Positions 1-6,921 of a DNA stretch of 51,589 bases are shown one piece after another (position 1 is the first letter of the stretch; every line of letters starts with the position of its first letter). The stretch lies in assembly GCA_012510495.1 (NCBI GenBank), contig JAAZHX010000240.1, forward strand, positions 1 to 51,589, given 5' to 3'. Both the position numbers and the translations under genes were made by a program. Source of the stretch: Smithella sp. Its GTDB lineage: Bacteria; Desulfobacterota; Syntrophia; Syntrophales; Smithellaceae. The notes beneath the pieces were generated by a model. The model was not told where the DNA came from and searched no databases. It was given only the letters and a program-made list of their open reading frames with translations.

Positions 1-249
1 CATTCTCCAGAATCCCTTAATTCTACAGCAGCGTTGCTTCAATCCGTCTCAGAGATACCACTTAATGAAGATATAATTCGTCAATGTATTGGTTTTCGCC
101 AGAAATTCCTCATTAAACTTCCCGACGCCATTATTGCAGCAACGGCTCTGTATGCCAAACTTCCCTTGATGACAAGAGATGTGGCGGATTTTGAGCGGAT
201 TCCAGAGCTGAAGACGGTAAACCCTTTCTTATCAATCAAAGATGAATAA
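1..249 (+). CDS. PIN-domain (VapC-like) toxin, C-terminal fragment
   Basis: The frame is open from the first base of the window, so only the last 82 residues of a gene beginning upstream are visible. The stretch KLPDAIIAATAL followed by LMTRDVADFERI is the usual C-terminal half of a PIN-domain RNase: an acidic DAIIAA helix and then TRD..DF, which carry conserved acidic residues of the metal site. Such proteins are mostly VapC toxins of type II toxin-antitoxin pairs. The partner antitoxin would lie upstream, outside the window. The ending NPF is also typical. The family call rests on these short motifs, and the exact subfamily is not resolved. Confidence 0.72.
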   Translation, partial: HSPESLNSTAALLQSVSEIPLNEDIIRQCIGFRQKFLIKLPDAIIAATALYAKLPLMTRDVADFERIPELKTVNPFLSIKDE

Positions 250-303
250 GATTCGTAAGTCATCGTCCACCTTGTGGAACGGTTTGAAAACCGTTCCCTA
301 CAT

Positions 304-543
304 TTTACCATCCTCAAAAAATCCCCCTGAATCCCCCTTTAAAAAAGGGGGACTTGCCTTGGCCTTCGTCCAAATCCCCCTGAATCCCCCTTTAGGAAAG
401 GGGGACTTTCCAATTCGCCCCCTCTTTTCCAAAGAGCCACCGATCCAGTCCCCCTCTTTTCTAAAGAGGGGTTAGGGGAGATTTTGCTGAAATCAATTCT
501 TGCAACCTCTCAAAAAATCCCCCTGAATCCCCCTTTACAAAAG
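304..543. repeat. Left block of C-rich/G-rich dispersed repeats
   Basis: Several copies of a unit that reads AATCCCCCTGAATCCCCC, a short A/T run, then GGGGGACTT lie here (near 317, 371 and 516), with a related C-rich unit near 418-480. Each unit can fold as a C-run/G-run hairpin. Similar units in inverted orientation fill 4088-4290. The open frames across this stretch are low-complexity products of the repeats, so no gene is called. Confidence 0.8.
418..494. repeat. Long inverted repeat, left arm
   Basis: This stretch of about 77 bases matches the reverse complement of 4088-4165 with only about three differences when compared by eye. The arms are about 3.6 kb apart and enclose the outer-membrane protein gene, the BrnT/BrnA pair and the two small genes. 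Confidence 0.8.
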
Positions 544-550
544 GGGGACT

Positions 551-603
551 TGTCTCCTGTCTCCTGTCTCCTGACTTCTGACTCCTGACTCCTGCCTTCT
601 GCC
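551..603. repeat. Heptanucleotide tandem array 1 (TGTCTCC/TGACTCC type)
   Basis: About seven imperfect 7-base units (TGTCTCC, then TGACTTC, TGACTCC, TGCCTTC) run head to tail in noncoding DNA. Two further 7-base arrays with different unit sequence lie at 780-814 and 4471-4526. Confidence 0.85.
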
Positions 604-651
604 CCCTCGCGTGACCTTCAGGTTAGGTTATCGCGGCTGTTTCCCGCAAAG

Positions 652-733
652 TGAACTACCCCGCAGCAAGCTGCGGGGTATCCAAACCTGCGAGGAACGA
701 AGCAAGCTTCGGGGAATATGACCCGTAGAGATT
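652..733. repeat. 82-base dispersed element, long copy
   Basis: It begins TGAACTACCCCGCAGCAAGC and ends GGGAATATGACCCGTAGAG followed by ATT. It contains a perfect hairpin at 658-679 (arms ACCCCGCAG and CTGCGGGGT). The same element without 36 internal bases is at 4537-4582. The missing part lies between two direct copies of AGCAAGCT (665-672 and 701-708). Confidence 0.85.
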
Positions 734-766
734 AAAAAAAGCCCGGCGGGTTTCCCCGCCGGGCTC
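733..766 (-). terminator. Rho-independent terminator of the outer-membrane protein gene
   Basis: A perfect 10-bp stem (GCCCGGCGGG paired with CCCGCCGGGC) with a 4-base loop is followed on the minus strand by a run of seven T. It sits about 70 bases beyond the stop codon of the minus-strand barrel gene. A weaker T-rich tail on the plus side could make it act in both directions. Confidence 0.85.
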
Positions 767-779
767 GTTTTAACTTTCG

Positions 780-814
780 ACTTCAGACTTCGGTCTTCAG
801 ACTTCAGCCTTCAG
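780..814. repeat. Heptanucleotide tandem array 2 (ACTTCAG type)
   Basis: Five imperfect units, ACTTCAG, ACTTCGG, TCTTCAG, ACTTCAG and CCTTCAG, lie between the terminator and the stop codon of the barrel gene. They would be transcribed as part of its 3-prime untranslated region. Confidence 0.8.
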
Positions 815-834
815 TCTTTTTTCTTCAGCTTCCG

Positions 835-2250
835 CTAGAAGGTCAGCGTCAGCTTGTTGAGGATCAGCAAATTATCCTGCAGGTCGTTGTTGATGACGGC
901 ATCGCCCTTGAAGTAATCACCCACCATCCAGTAACCGCCGCCCAGCATGTAGGACAGGTTATTGGTGATTTTGTAAGTGGCCGTCAGGTCGATTTCCGTA
1001 CCCATATCCCTTTCAGTGTAAAGGCCTCCCAGGGTCTTATCAGCAGTTGCCCAGGACAAGGAAAGAGCGATATCCAGCTTGTCGATCGGCCGGACACCGG
1101 CGCGCGCCTGGAGGAAATAGGCGTTGGTCAGCGCACCGCCCATCGTGGTGGTGGTGGTTCCGTAACCGTTAAGGTTCCCCACCCAGTAATTCAGATCACC
1201 GTTGAACATGATCAAACAGGGATTCCAGTCAAGGCCGCCGCTTAAGCCGCCTTCCAGTTTGTCAGCGGTGCCTTCGTCATCACCCGACACATAAGCGAAC
1301 GTGCCGCCCGCGTAGAACATACCGAAGTCCGCCGTCGCATCGATCCAGCCGCTCATGGCGTTTATATCTTGATCCTGTTGAGGACCAGGACCAAAGGGCG
1401 GCCCAGGAATCAGACTAGGGGCACCGTCCCATTCCACTTTTCCCGTCGCATAGGTCAATTCCGCCTGTAAGGCGACCGGACCAAACTTGGCTTTGACATA
1501 CGGAACAAAAGCATACTGTTTAATCTGATAACCAGTTGTAGCCAAAGCAGGGATCAACCCGCCCAAAACATCGCCTATAGCATTCCTGTTCTCTGCAGAA
1601 CGAATGTGCTTGACCAGGAATCCGGCATCGCCTTCCTTCCAGGCATAACGGACAAACGCCGTGTAGAAACTGTCGTCCCTGTCAGCCGCAAGGGGAACGC
1701 TGCCGGCAAATGTTCCAAAGCTGCGTTCGCCGTTGGGGACTTTCCCCGTCTGTAAACCAATTGCAAATGAACCTATGGGCAAAACATAAGTGATTTTCGG
1801 CGTGGGCATGGCGGTGTCGCCGAAAGCGGTGCCCCACACTCCGTCAATCTGGTAACCAACGCCGAACAGACCGATCGGGGAAGCATAGCTCACATAGAGC
1901 AGGTCGAAAGCGATGTTTTCATTTTCCTCTCTGGTACCGGCGGACTGGGTGTCCAGCGCGCCTCCGAATACAGCTGTTCTCGCTGCGCCCCAGGCTCTTT
2001 CCATGATGTCCGCGCGGACATTAAGGCTGAGGCCCGGAGAAACGACAAACTGCGTCCCCAGACGGAGTCTCTGGAAATAGAAAGCCGTGCTGGGATCTCC
2101 ATTCGTCGCGCTTTTTGTAAGGTTTGTTTTATCCAGATACATGCCTGCCGCGTAATACTCGCCGCTGAACTTTACGTCCAGGGCCATCGCTGACGTGCTG
2201 AAGGCGACAATCAACCCCAGTGACAGCAAAACCAACCAAAATCTCTTCAT
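835..2250 (-). CDS. Outer-membrane beta-barrel (porin-like) protein
   Basis: This is a predicted exported protein of 471 residues. The start is placed at the ATG that follows AAGGAGGAAAAA, which puts a classic signal peptide at the N terminus: MKRF, a hydrophobic core, and a likely cut after Ala23 in SAMA|LD. A longer open frame upstream is AT-rich and has no signal character. The mature part is a run of alternating polar/aromatic strands (for example LDVKFSGEYYAAGMYL) with Gly/Asn/Asp turns. It ends in LTLTF, and a C-terminal Phe is the usual recognition signal of Bam-inserted barrels. The role is probably diffusion or substrate uptake across the outer membrane, but the substrate cannot be read from the sequence. 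It is a single gene with its own terminator. No closer family is assigned. Confidence 0.82.
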   Translation of the reverse strand: MKRFWLVLLSLGLIVAFSTSAMALDVKFSGEYYAAGMYLDKTNLTKSATNGDPSTAFYFQRLRLGTQFVVSPGLSLNVRADIMERAWGAARTAVFGGALDTQSAGTREENENIAFDLLYVSYASPIGLFGVGYQIDGVWGTAFGDTAMPTPKITYVLPIGSFAIGLQTGKVPNGERSFGTFAGSVPLAADRDDSFYTAFVRYAWKEGDAGFLVKHIRSAENRNAIGDVLGGLIPALATTGYQIKQYAFVPYVKAKFGPVALQAELTYATGKVEWDGAPSLIPGPPFGPGPQQDQDINAMSGWIDATADFGMFYAGGTFAYVSGDDEGTADKLEGGLSGGLDWNPCLIMFNGDLNYWVGNLNGYGTTTTTMGGALTNAYFLQARAGVRPIDKLDIALSLSWATADKTLGGLYTERDMGTEIDLTATYKITNNLSYMLGGGYWMVGDYFKGDAVINNDLQDNLLILNKLTLTF

Positions 2251-2346
2251 TTTTTCCTCCTTGAAATTTCTAGAGTCAAAAAATTTCCGCCTTTTTTCCT
2301 GAAACGGGCATTTCTTGAAAAAAGGCAACCCCAACCTCCGCAGCAT

Positions 2347-2969
2347 ATTTTTCGCCCCTTACACCGGTGCCGCCAAATATGCTGCGTGAAACTAGCCCGG
2401 CGCTTCGTTATTGTCAAGAGTTATTTCCCGACGTTGAATCGCCCGACTCGCCCCTCTTACAAGCAACACCAATGCCATATTTTAAGATAATGCCCCGAAA
2501 CAGGACCGGGGGCCGCCCGGCCCCCAACAAAAAACTTCTTAAACGGATGAAAATATGCATCGGTTTAATCTGAACGGTCTTGTGAAAAGTCAATCTCGCC
2601 GCCTTTTCGTCATACCGGCGAAAGCCTGCCCTCGAGAAGTCGGGGGGCCGGTATTCAGTATTTACAGTTGGTTATGGACCCCGGTACTTGTGCCCTTTAG
2701 GGTATTCGCCGGGGTGACGGCTTGGGTTACTTGCTACGAGTTTATCAATTTTCTTGATTTTGTCCGATAGATGCAGGGTAAAGACCTTTTTCGGAGTGCT
2801 TTATTTTTTACCACAACTGTTGCGATAAAGACGACAGCTTCCCGGAAAATCTCTTCTCTGGGCCATTTTTGTGGTTTTTTTGACACACATGGGAAAATTA
2901 GACTGAAGGAAAAGCGACGAGAGAGTTAAGCTTTCAGCGGCCAGCCATACATATTTCCCTACCATTCTA
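2347..2969. other. Gap upstream of the barrel gene; holds a dispersed repeat
   Basis: No supported gene is seen in about 620 bases. The part at 2604-2765 resembles the inverted, cleaner copy at 4290-4412: CGTCATACCGGCGAAAGCC, then TGGTTATGG and GGGTGACGGCTTGGGTTACT. Frames running through it translate the repeat. The leader of the barrel gene is expected within the first 100 bases, but no convincing -35/-10 pair could be chosen. Confidence 0.6.
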
Positions 2970-2997
2970 TTGCAAAATAACACCCGTCTGGTATAGT
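2970..2997 (+). promoter_or_regulatory. Sigma70-type promoter of brnTA (leaderless brnT)
   Basis: TTGCAA and TATAGT are separated by 16 bases. The -10 box ends only six bases before the brnT ATG, so transcription would start at or near the initiation codon. No ribosome binding site precedes that ATG, which agrees with a leaderless message. Confidence 0.6.
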
Positions 2998-3003
2998 CTA
3001 CTC

Positions 3004-3291
3004 ATGCAGAAGGCAGCCTTCGAATGGGATGAAGCAAAGAATGAAGAGAATCAATCCAATCATGGAATTTCTTTTCTGACCGCACAAAGGGCTTTTCTTG
3101 ATCCCCACCGTGTTATCGTGGAAGACATTACCCATAGCACTGAAGAAGATCGCTATTATTGCATGGGCCTTGTCGATGAAGGCATTTTAACGGTAAGGTT
3201 TACATACCGCAGCAACGTAATTCGAATCTATGGCGCAGGTTATTGGAGGAAAGGAAAGAAAATCTATGAAGACAAAAATAAAATACTCTGA
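3004..3291 (+). CDS. brnT: BrnT-family ribonuclease toxin
   Basis: The 95-residue product starts with FEWDEAKNEENQSNHGISF, the BrnT signature (FEWD..K...N..KHG.SF). It continues with FLDPHRVIVED, HSTEEDR and RIYGAGYWRKGKK, matching the RelE-like fold order of this type II toxin family. BrnT cleaves RNA and is neutralised by BrnA, whose gene follows with a 26-base overlap. Toxin-first order is normal for this pair. The promoter lies right at the start codon and no Shine-Dalgarno site is visible, so translation is probably leaderless. The length equals the family norm, so the gene looks intact. Confidence 0.88.
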   Translation: MQKAAFEWDEAKNEENQSNHGISFLTAQRAFLDPHRVIVEDITHSTEEDRYYCMGLVDEGILTVRFTYRSNVIRIYGAGYWRKGKKIYEDKNKIL

Positions 3292-3505
3292 TGAACCTAT
3301 GGGCGAGCTGAAAATCGTTGATGACTTTCTGCCACCGCCGGATAAGCTCGTGCTGAAAGAAGATAATGTTAAAGTTACGCTATCTTTAAAGAAATCAAGT
3401 ATAAACTTTTTCAAAGAACAGGCCCGAACACAGAAGACATCGTACCAAAAAATGATACGAGAAGTAGTGGACTGGTACGCTTCACATTATCAAAAAAACG
3501 CATAA
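3266..3505 (+). CDS. brnA: BrnA-family antitoxin
   Basis: The start is taken at the ATG behind GGAGGAAAGGAAAG, giving 79 residues (MKTKIKYSDEPMGEL...). The C-terminal half, VKVTLSLKKSSINFFKEQA then YQKMIREVVDWYASHY, is a ribbon-helix-helix DNA-binding region like that of BrnA/CopG antitoxins. The N-terminal half would wrap the toxin. BrnA proteins bind BrnT and repress their own promoter. The gene overlaps the end of brnT by 26 bases, so the two are translationally coupled. Confidence 0.85.
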   Translation: MKTKIKYSDEPMGELKIVDDFLPPPDKLVLKEDNVKVTLSLKKSSINFFKEQARTQKTSYQKMIREVVDWYASHYQKNA

Positions 3506-3691
3506 CCGAGATACGATGGATTGCCTTGTCCTGTCGACCGGCGGCTTGCGGGTTAACAGCTGCACCTGAGTAAGTTTCTCGAGTTTACCCTTTTATAAAT
3601 CGCCGCTACAGGTGGTGTGAGGCGCTATTGACTTTTGCCCATATTTAAACTAAAAAACAACAAGATCATGTTGATGACTTATTGCCGGGGA

Positions 3692-3887
3692 ATGAACGGT
3701 AAATGCTTTTGTTCGACTTGAAGAATACGATTTCAGGACCGCTGTCCGGTGAAAATATGCGAAACGCTACGCTCAAAGCACCAATGTTGTCGTCATCGAG
3801 CCGGACGTAGCCGGGATATTCCCTGATCACGACTCTGTAAATCAGGCTCTACGGTCATTGGCTGACATTATCAGACGGCAAGCATAA
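3692..3887 (+). pseudogene. Decayed small gene of the EYDF...PDVA.vFPd..sVN.ALR family, in-frame TGA
   Basis: From 3720 the frame reads EEYDFRTAVR, a TGA at 3750-3752, then KYAKRYAQSTNVVVIEPDVA, GIFPDHDSVNQALRSLADII and RRQA, stopping at 3887. From memory this pattern belongs to a common small bacterial protein family, often found near toxin genes, in which a Gly usually follows VR. A single GGA to TGA change would give the stop seen here. No start codon exists in this frame; ATG 3692 is in another frame and would need a frameshift. The gene therefore looks inactivated, unless the downstream part is expressed on its own. Function of the family: not known to me. Confidence 0.62.
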
Positions 3888-3957
3888 TCAGAGTCCTTTC
3901 GGGTTCCGGTATGAAACTATCAATGATTCCCCAGGGGAAGAAACGGAGGATGGAACC

Positions 3958-4062
3958 ATGTCAAAATCCAAGGATGTGAAAAAAGACGGCAAGAAGAAAC
4001 CGGGCAAATCCCTTAAAGAGAAAAAGGAAGCCAAGAGGCTGAAAAAACTGGGAAAAGCGTAA
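3958..4062 (+). CDS. Small lysine-rich basic protein, 34 residues
   Basis: An ATG preceded by AAACGGAGGATGGAACC (a strong GGAGG site) opens a frame of 34 codons ending in TAA. The product begins MSKSKDVKKDGKKKPGKS and ends KEAKRLKKLGKA: about 40 percent lysine, no hydrophobic segment, strongly cationic. I recall similar Lys-rich mini-proteins as unannotated genes in other Proteobacteria, but no function is established to my knowledge. RNA, DNA or ribosome binding would fit the charge, as inference only. Support comes from the good ribosome site, the clean stop and the codon-scale composition. Confidence 0.6.
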   Translation: MSKSKDVKKDGKKKPGKSLKEKKEAKRLKKLGKA

Positions 4063-4087
4063 CAATTAAGGCGACGGGCCATAAAGA

Positions 4088-4290
4088 TTGATTTCAGTAA
4101 AATCTCCCCTAACCCCTCTTTAGAAAAGAGGGGGACCGGATCGGTGGTTCTTTGGAAAAGAGGGGTCGATGCGGTGGTAATCGGAAAGAATCTGGCAAGT
4201 CCCCCTTAAAATCCTCCCCGGCCCTCCTTTAGAAAAGGAGGGAGAATTGGAAGGTCCCCCTTTTTTAAAGGGGGATTCAGGGGGATTTTT
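4088..4290. repeat. Right block of C-rich/G-rich repeats, inverted relative to the left block
   Basis: 4088-4165 is the reverse complement of 418-494 with about three mismatches. 4258-4290 is the reverse complement of the AATCCCCCTGAATCCCCC unit seen near 310-350 and 516. The middle contains two more A/T-loop hairpins with C- and G-run arms. No gene is called here. Confidence 0.8.
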
Positions 4291-4315
4291 TGAGATACTG
4301 AAGAATTGATGAACT

Positions 4316-4412
4316 GGTAAAAAGTAACCCAAACCGTCACCCCGGCGTAGGCCGGGGCCCATAACCAACTGTAATTACTGGATACCGGCTTTCGCCGGTA
4401 TGACGAAAAGAG
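4316..4412. repeat. Dispersed repeat with GCCGG...CCGGC hairpins (inverted copy of 2604-2765)
   Basis: It contains CACCCCGGCGTAGGCCGGGG and ACCGGCTTTCGCCGGTATGA, two hairpin-forming parts joined by CCATAACCAACTG. The reverse complement matches 2604-2745, where an extra stretch separates the parts. It lies in noncoding DNA; the frames that cross it are not genes. Confidence 0.7.
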
Positions 4413-4470
4413 GCCGATATAACGAAAAGAGTGCGAAATTGACTTTTGCGAGGCCGTCAAGATGGGATTG

Positions 4471-4526
4471 TTACCTGTTACCTGTTACCTGTTACCTGTT
4501 ACCTGTTACCTGTTACCTGTTACCTA
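4471..4526. repeat. Heptanucleotide tandem array 3 (TTACCTG x 8)
   Basis: Seven perfect TTACCTG units and one TTACCTA unit run without a break. This is the cleanest of the three 7-base arrays in the window and lies about 70 bases before a gene start. Confidence 0.92.
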
Positions 4527-4536
4527 TCGCCTGAAA

Positions 4537-4582
4537 TGAACTACCCCGCAGCAAGCTTCGGGGAATATGACCCGTAGAGATT
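4537..4582. repeat. 46-base dispersed element, short copy
   Basis: Same orientation and ends as the element at 652-733, lacking the 36 bases between its two AGCAAGCT copies. It ends 12 bases before the ATG of the downstream nuclease gene, so it forms most of that gene's visible leader. Confidence 0.85.
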
Positions 4583-4594
4583 TAAGGATTCTTT

Positions 4595-6208
4595 ATGAAA
4601 ATCAAATTTCTCGGGGCCGCGAGAACGGTCACGGGATCGTGTTTTGTCGTTGAAACGGCAACGGCGCGGTTTGCCGTTGACTGCGGTATGCATCAGGGCT
4701 CGGATTCCGTCGAAAGACGCAATCTGGACGTCGCGCCTTATGATCCGGCGCGGATGGATTTCTTCCTGATCACCCACGCGCACATCGATCATTCCGGACT
4801 GCTGCCGCGCATGACCGCCAACGGTTTTCGCGGGCCGGTTTACACCACGGCGCCGACGGCCGATCTCATGAATATCCTGCTGCTGGACAGCGCGCACATC
4901 CAGGAGGTGGAGGCGGAGGGGAAAAACAAGCGGCTGCGGCGCAGAGGCGCCAAAGCGGACGCGCTCGCCCTTTACACCGCCAAAGACGCGGAGGCGGTGG
5001 CCCCCCTGGTCCGGACGCGCGACTACGGCGAGATGTTCAGCCCCGCCCCCGGCGTTCGCGTCCGCTTCCAGGACGCGGGCCACATTCTGGGCTCGGCCAT
5101 GGTGGAGGTGTTTGTCGAGGAAAACGGCGCGGAGATGAAGCTGATTTTCTCCGGCGACATCGGCCGCCCCAACCAGCTCCTGATGAAGGACACCTGCGCC
5201 GTTGTGCAGCCGGATTTTCTGTTCATGGAATCGACCTACGGCAACCGCAACCACAGGGGCGAACAGGAAAGCCTGGACGAACTGGCCGAGGCCGTCGCCT
5301 ACAGTTACGCCAACGGCGAAAAAGTCGTCATCCCGGCGTTCGCGGTGGAAAGAACGCAGGAGATTCTCTACTCGCTGCATCTGCTTTTGCGCGCAGGCCG
5401 GCTGCCCAAGGACATGCCGGTTTATCTGGACAGTCCGCTGGCCATCAAGGCGACGGAAATTTTCCGCCGCCATCATGACTACCTCGACAGGGAAACGCAG
5501 GACCTGCTGAAAAACGGCGAGGACCCGTTCGGTCTGCCCAACCTGAAGATGTCCGCCTCCACGGCGGATTCCATCCGGATCAACGAAACGAAGGAAGCGG
5601 CGATTGTAATTTCCGCAAGCGGCATGTGCAACGCGGGGCGCATCAAGCACCACCTGCGCCACAACCTGTGGAAACCGGGCGCGAGCATTGTCTTTGTCGG
5701 CTTCCAGGCCCAGGGCACGCCGGGCAGAAAGATCGTCGACGGCGCGCAAAAAATCCGCATCTTCAATGAAGACATCGCGGTGGCGGCCCGGATTTTCACG
5801 ATCAACGGCTTTTCCGCGCACGCGGGCAGGGACCAGCTTCTGGACTGGCTGGCGGGCGTCCGGTCCGCCGCCACGCAGGTCTTTCTGGTTCACGGCGAAT
5901 ACTCCGCCCAGGAACACCTGGCGGGTCTGATCCGGGAAAAATTGGGCCTGTCCGTGGTCGTGCCGGAGTATCTGGAAGAAATCCTGCTGAAACCGGGCGT
6001 CCCCGCGCAGGAAATTCCGCCGCCCGAAGGCGTCGCGCCCGACGCGGGGCTTCCGCCGCTTGTGGCCGATTTGCAGAGGATGCTGGACGATATGACCGTC
6101 GGAATGGGGAAGCTTCAATCCCTGCCCGCATCCCGCCAGGCAGAAATCGCCGCACTGCTTCGTCAGGCCGCGGCCGGTATCGAGAAGATCAATAAAAGCA
6201 GCGAGTGA
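4595..6208 (+). CDS. Metallo-beta-lactamase/beta-CASP ribonuclease
   Basis: A 537-residue RNA-processing nuclease of the CPSF-73/YSH1-like group. The metal site is visible: HAHIDH at residues 61-66, GH in DAGHILGSAM, FSGDIGRP, and late His in FSAHAG and LVHGE. Between them are beta-CASP features (STYGNRNH, PAFAVERTQ, ISASGMCNAGRIKHHL). The last 60 residues are helical and probably a dimer or accessory tail; no KH domain is seen. Family members act as endo- or 5-prime exoribonucleases on RNA in the cytoplasm. TTAAGGA precedes the ATG. It is a single gene and its leader contains the short dispersed element. The specific RNA target is unknown. Confidence 0.88.
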   Translation: MKIKFLGAARTVTGSCFVVETATARFAVDCGMHQGSDSVERRNLDVAPYDPARMDFFLITHAHIDHSGLLPRMTANGFRGPVYTTAPTADLMNILLLDSAHIQEVEAEGKNKRLRRRGAKADALALYTAKDAEAVAPLVRTRDYGEMFSPAPGVRVRFQDAGHILGSAMVEVFVEENGAEMKLIFSGDIGRPNQLLMKDTCAVVQPDFLFMESTYGNRNHRGEQESLDELAEAVAYSYANGEKVVIPAFAVERTQEILYSLHLLLRAGRLPKDMPVYLDSPLAIKATEIFRRHHDYLDRETQDLLKNGEDPFGLPNLKMSASTADSIRINETKEAAIVISASGMCNAGRIKHHLRHNLWKPGASIVFVGFQAQGTPGRKIVDGAQKIRIFNEDIAVAARIFTINGFSAHAGRDQLLDWLAGVRSAATQVFLVHGEYSAQEHLAGLIREKLGLSVVVPEYLEEILLKPGVPAQEIPPPEGVAPDAGLPPLVADLQRMLDDMTVGMGKLQSLPASRQAEIAALLRQAAAGIEKINKSSE

Positions 6209-6306
6209 AACGTGGCGAGCGGTCCGGGGAAATAATGTATGACTTTTTAATGGAAAATCCGGTTTCTACCGGCATGCGGACGTTTAATGCACTTGATGCA
6301 ACGGGA

Positions 6307-6495
6307 TTACTTCAATGATTTTATACCAAGATCTTTGAATATTTTTCGGACAAGATGATCATTGATTTCGTTATGCCGCGGCACGGATGAGCGCTTGTTA
6401 AGAGACGGATTCCACCACCACGAATGATTGCCCCCTTCTCTGAGAAATTCACATCCTTGTGATCGCAAATGCTTCAGCAGGTCATTTCGTTTCAT
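6307..6495 (-). CDS. hicA: HicA-family mRNA interferase toxin
   Basis: The 62-residue product MKRNDLLKHLRSQGCEFLRE then GGNHSWWWNP, RSSVPRHNEIND and KIFKDLGI is a full-length HicA. It is a small double-stranded-RNA-binding-like fold with the catalytic His in GGNHS. HicA cleaves mRNA when its antitoxin HicB is lost. Its ATG overlaps the hicB stop codon in an ATGA arrangement, so translation is coupled. Antitoxin-first order occurs in many hicBA loci. Confidence 0.85.
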   Translation of the reverse strand: MKRNDLLKHLRSQGCEFLREGGNHSWWWNPSLNKRSSVPRHNEINDHLVRKIFKDLGIKSLK

Positions 6496-6704
6496 ATGGC
6501 GATTTTTTCTTCCTGATACCCGGATCTTATTGCGGCAAGCGCATCTTGACGGTTAAATTCAAGAGCCTCTTTTAAGGTAATCCGAAGGCTTGATATTAAT
6601 TCATCATGAGTTCGTTCCTGACAGTTAACGCCAGGCACTCCCTCAATCCAGCCAATCCACCAATCCCCTTCCTGTTTTACTATCGCCTTATATTCTTTTT
6701 TCAT
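6492..6704 (-). CDS. hicB: HicB-family antitoxin
   Basis: The start is placed at the ATG behind AAAGGGGACAGTC, giving 70 residues. The sequence MKKEYKAIVKQEGDWWIGWI then EGVPGVNCQERTHDELISSL and LKEALEF is the HicB partial RNase-H fold, with W.a.. pe.pGv.s.G.t..EA..nl-type spacing. The protein is short and ends just after the fold, with no C-terminal helix-turn-helix or ribbon-helix-helix. Autorepression may therefore need another partner. It neutralises the HicA encoded by the overlapping gene. Confidence 0.82.
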   Translation of the reverse strand: MKKEYKAIVKQEGDWWIGWIEGVPGVNCQERTHDELISSLRITLKEALEFNRQDALAAIRSGYQEEKIAI

Positions 6705-6731
6705 GACTGTCCCCTTTGTGTGTTTTGCGTC

Positions 6732-6737
6732 ATTATA
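6732..6737 (-). promoter_or_regulatory. Probable -10 box of hicBA
   Basis: A perfect TATAAT on the minus strand lies 27 bases before the hicB ATG, preceded by GATGATAGGG. No good -35 box is visible at the right distance, so this is a partial promoter call. Confidence 0.45.
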
Positions 6738-6838
6738 CCCTATCATCAGATAATTTTGGTATTGTTTTCTTGCAGAAAAGAAGAATGACAACCCCCGATC
6801 CGTCATGCCCGAAGTTGTCTGTCGGGCATCCATGCTGA

Positions 6839-6873
6839 AAAAAAGGGGCTGCGAATTTCGCAGCCCCTTTTTG
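6839..6873 (-). terminator. Rho-independent terminator of the acyl-CoA dehydrogenase gene
   Basis: Arms AAGGGGCTGCGA and TCGCAGCCCCTT with a 3-base loop are followed on the minus strand by eight T. It lies about 50 bases beyond the stop codon of the minus-strand dehydrogenase. Confidence 0.85.
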
Positions 6874-6921
6874 AATGAACAGCCGGATGGAACAAGTTAT
6901 GCTGCTCCACCGATTCGTAGT

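Noticed and set aside
242-475. An open frame with PPESPFKKGG-type repeats
   Set aside because: It is the reading of the C-run/G-run hairpin repeats; the peptide pattern follows the repeat unit.
551-603. CRISPR array
   Set aside because: The 7-base and 21-base tandem units here and at 780, 4471 and 9151 have no unique spacers and no cas genes nearby.
2555-2770. A 71-codon frame, and a minus-strand frame at 4206-4460, giving similar SYSWLW...AGVT...V peptides
   Set aside because: Both are translations of the two copies of the dispersed noncoding repeat, not of a conserved gene.
4541-6118. A 525-codon open frame on the minus strand opposite the metallo-beta-lactamase gene
   Set aside because: It is rich in His, Arg and Gln with no domain pattern, while the plus frame has a full catalytic set and a ribosome site. 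Long antisense frames are expected at this GC content.
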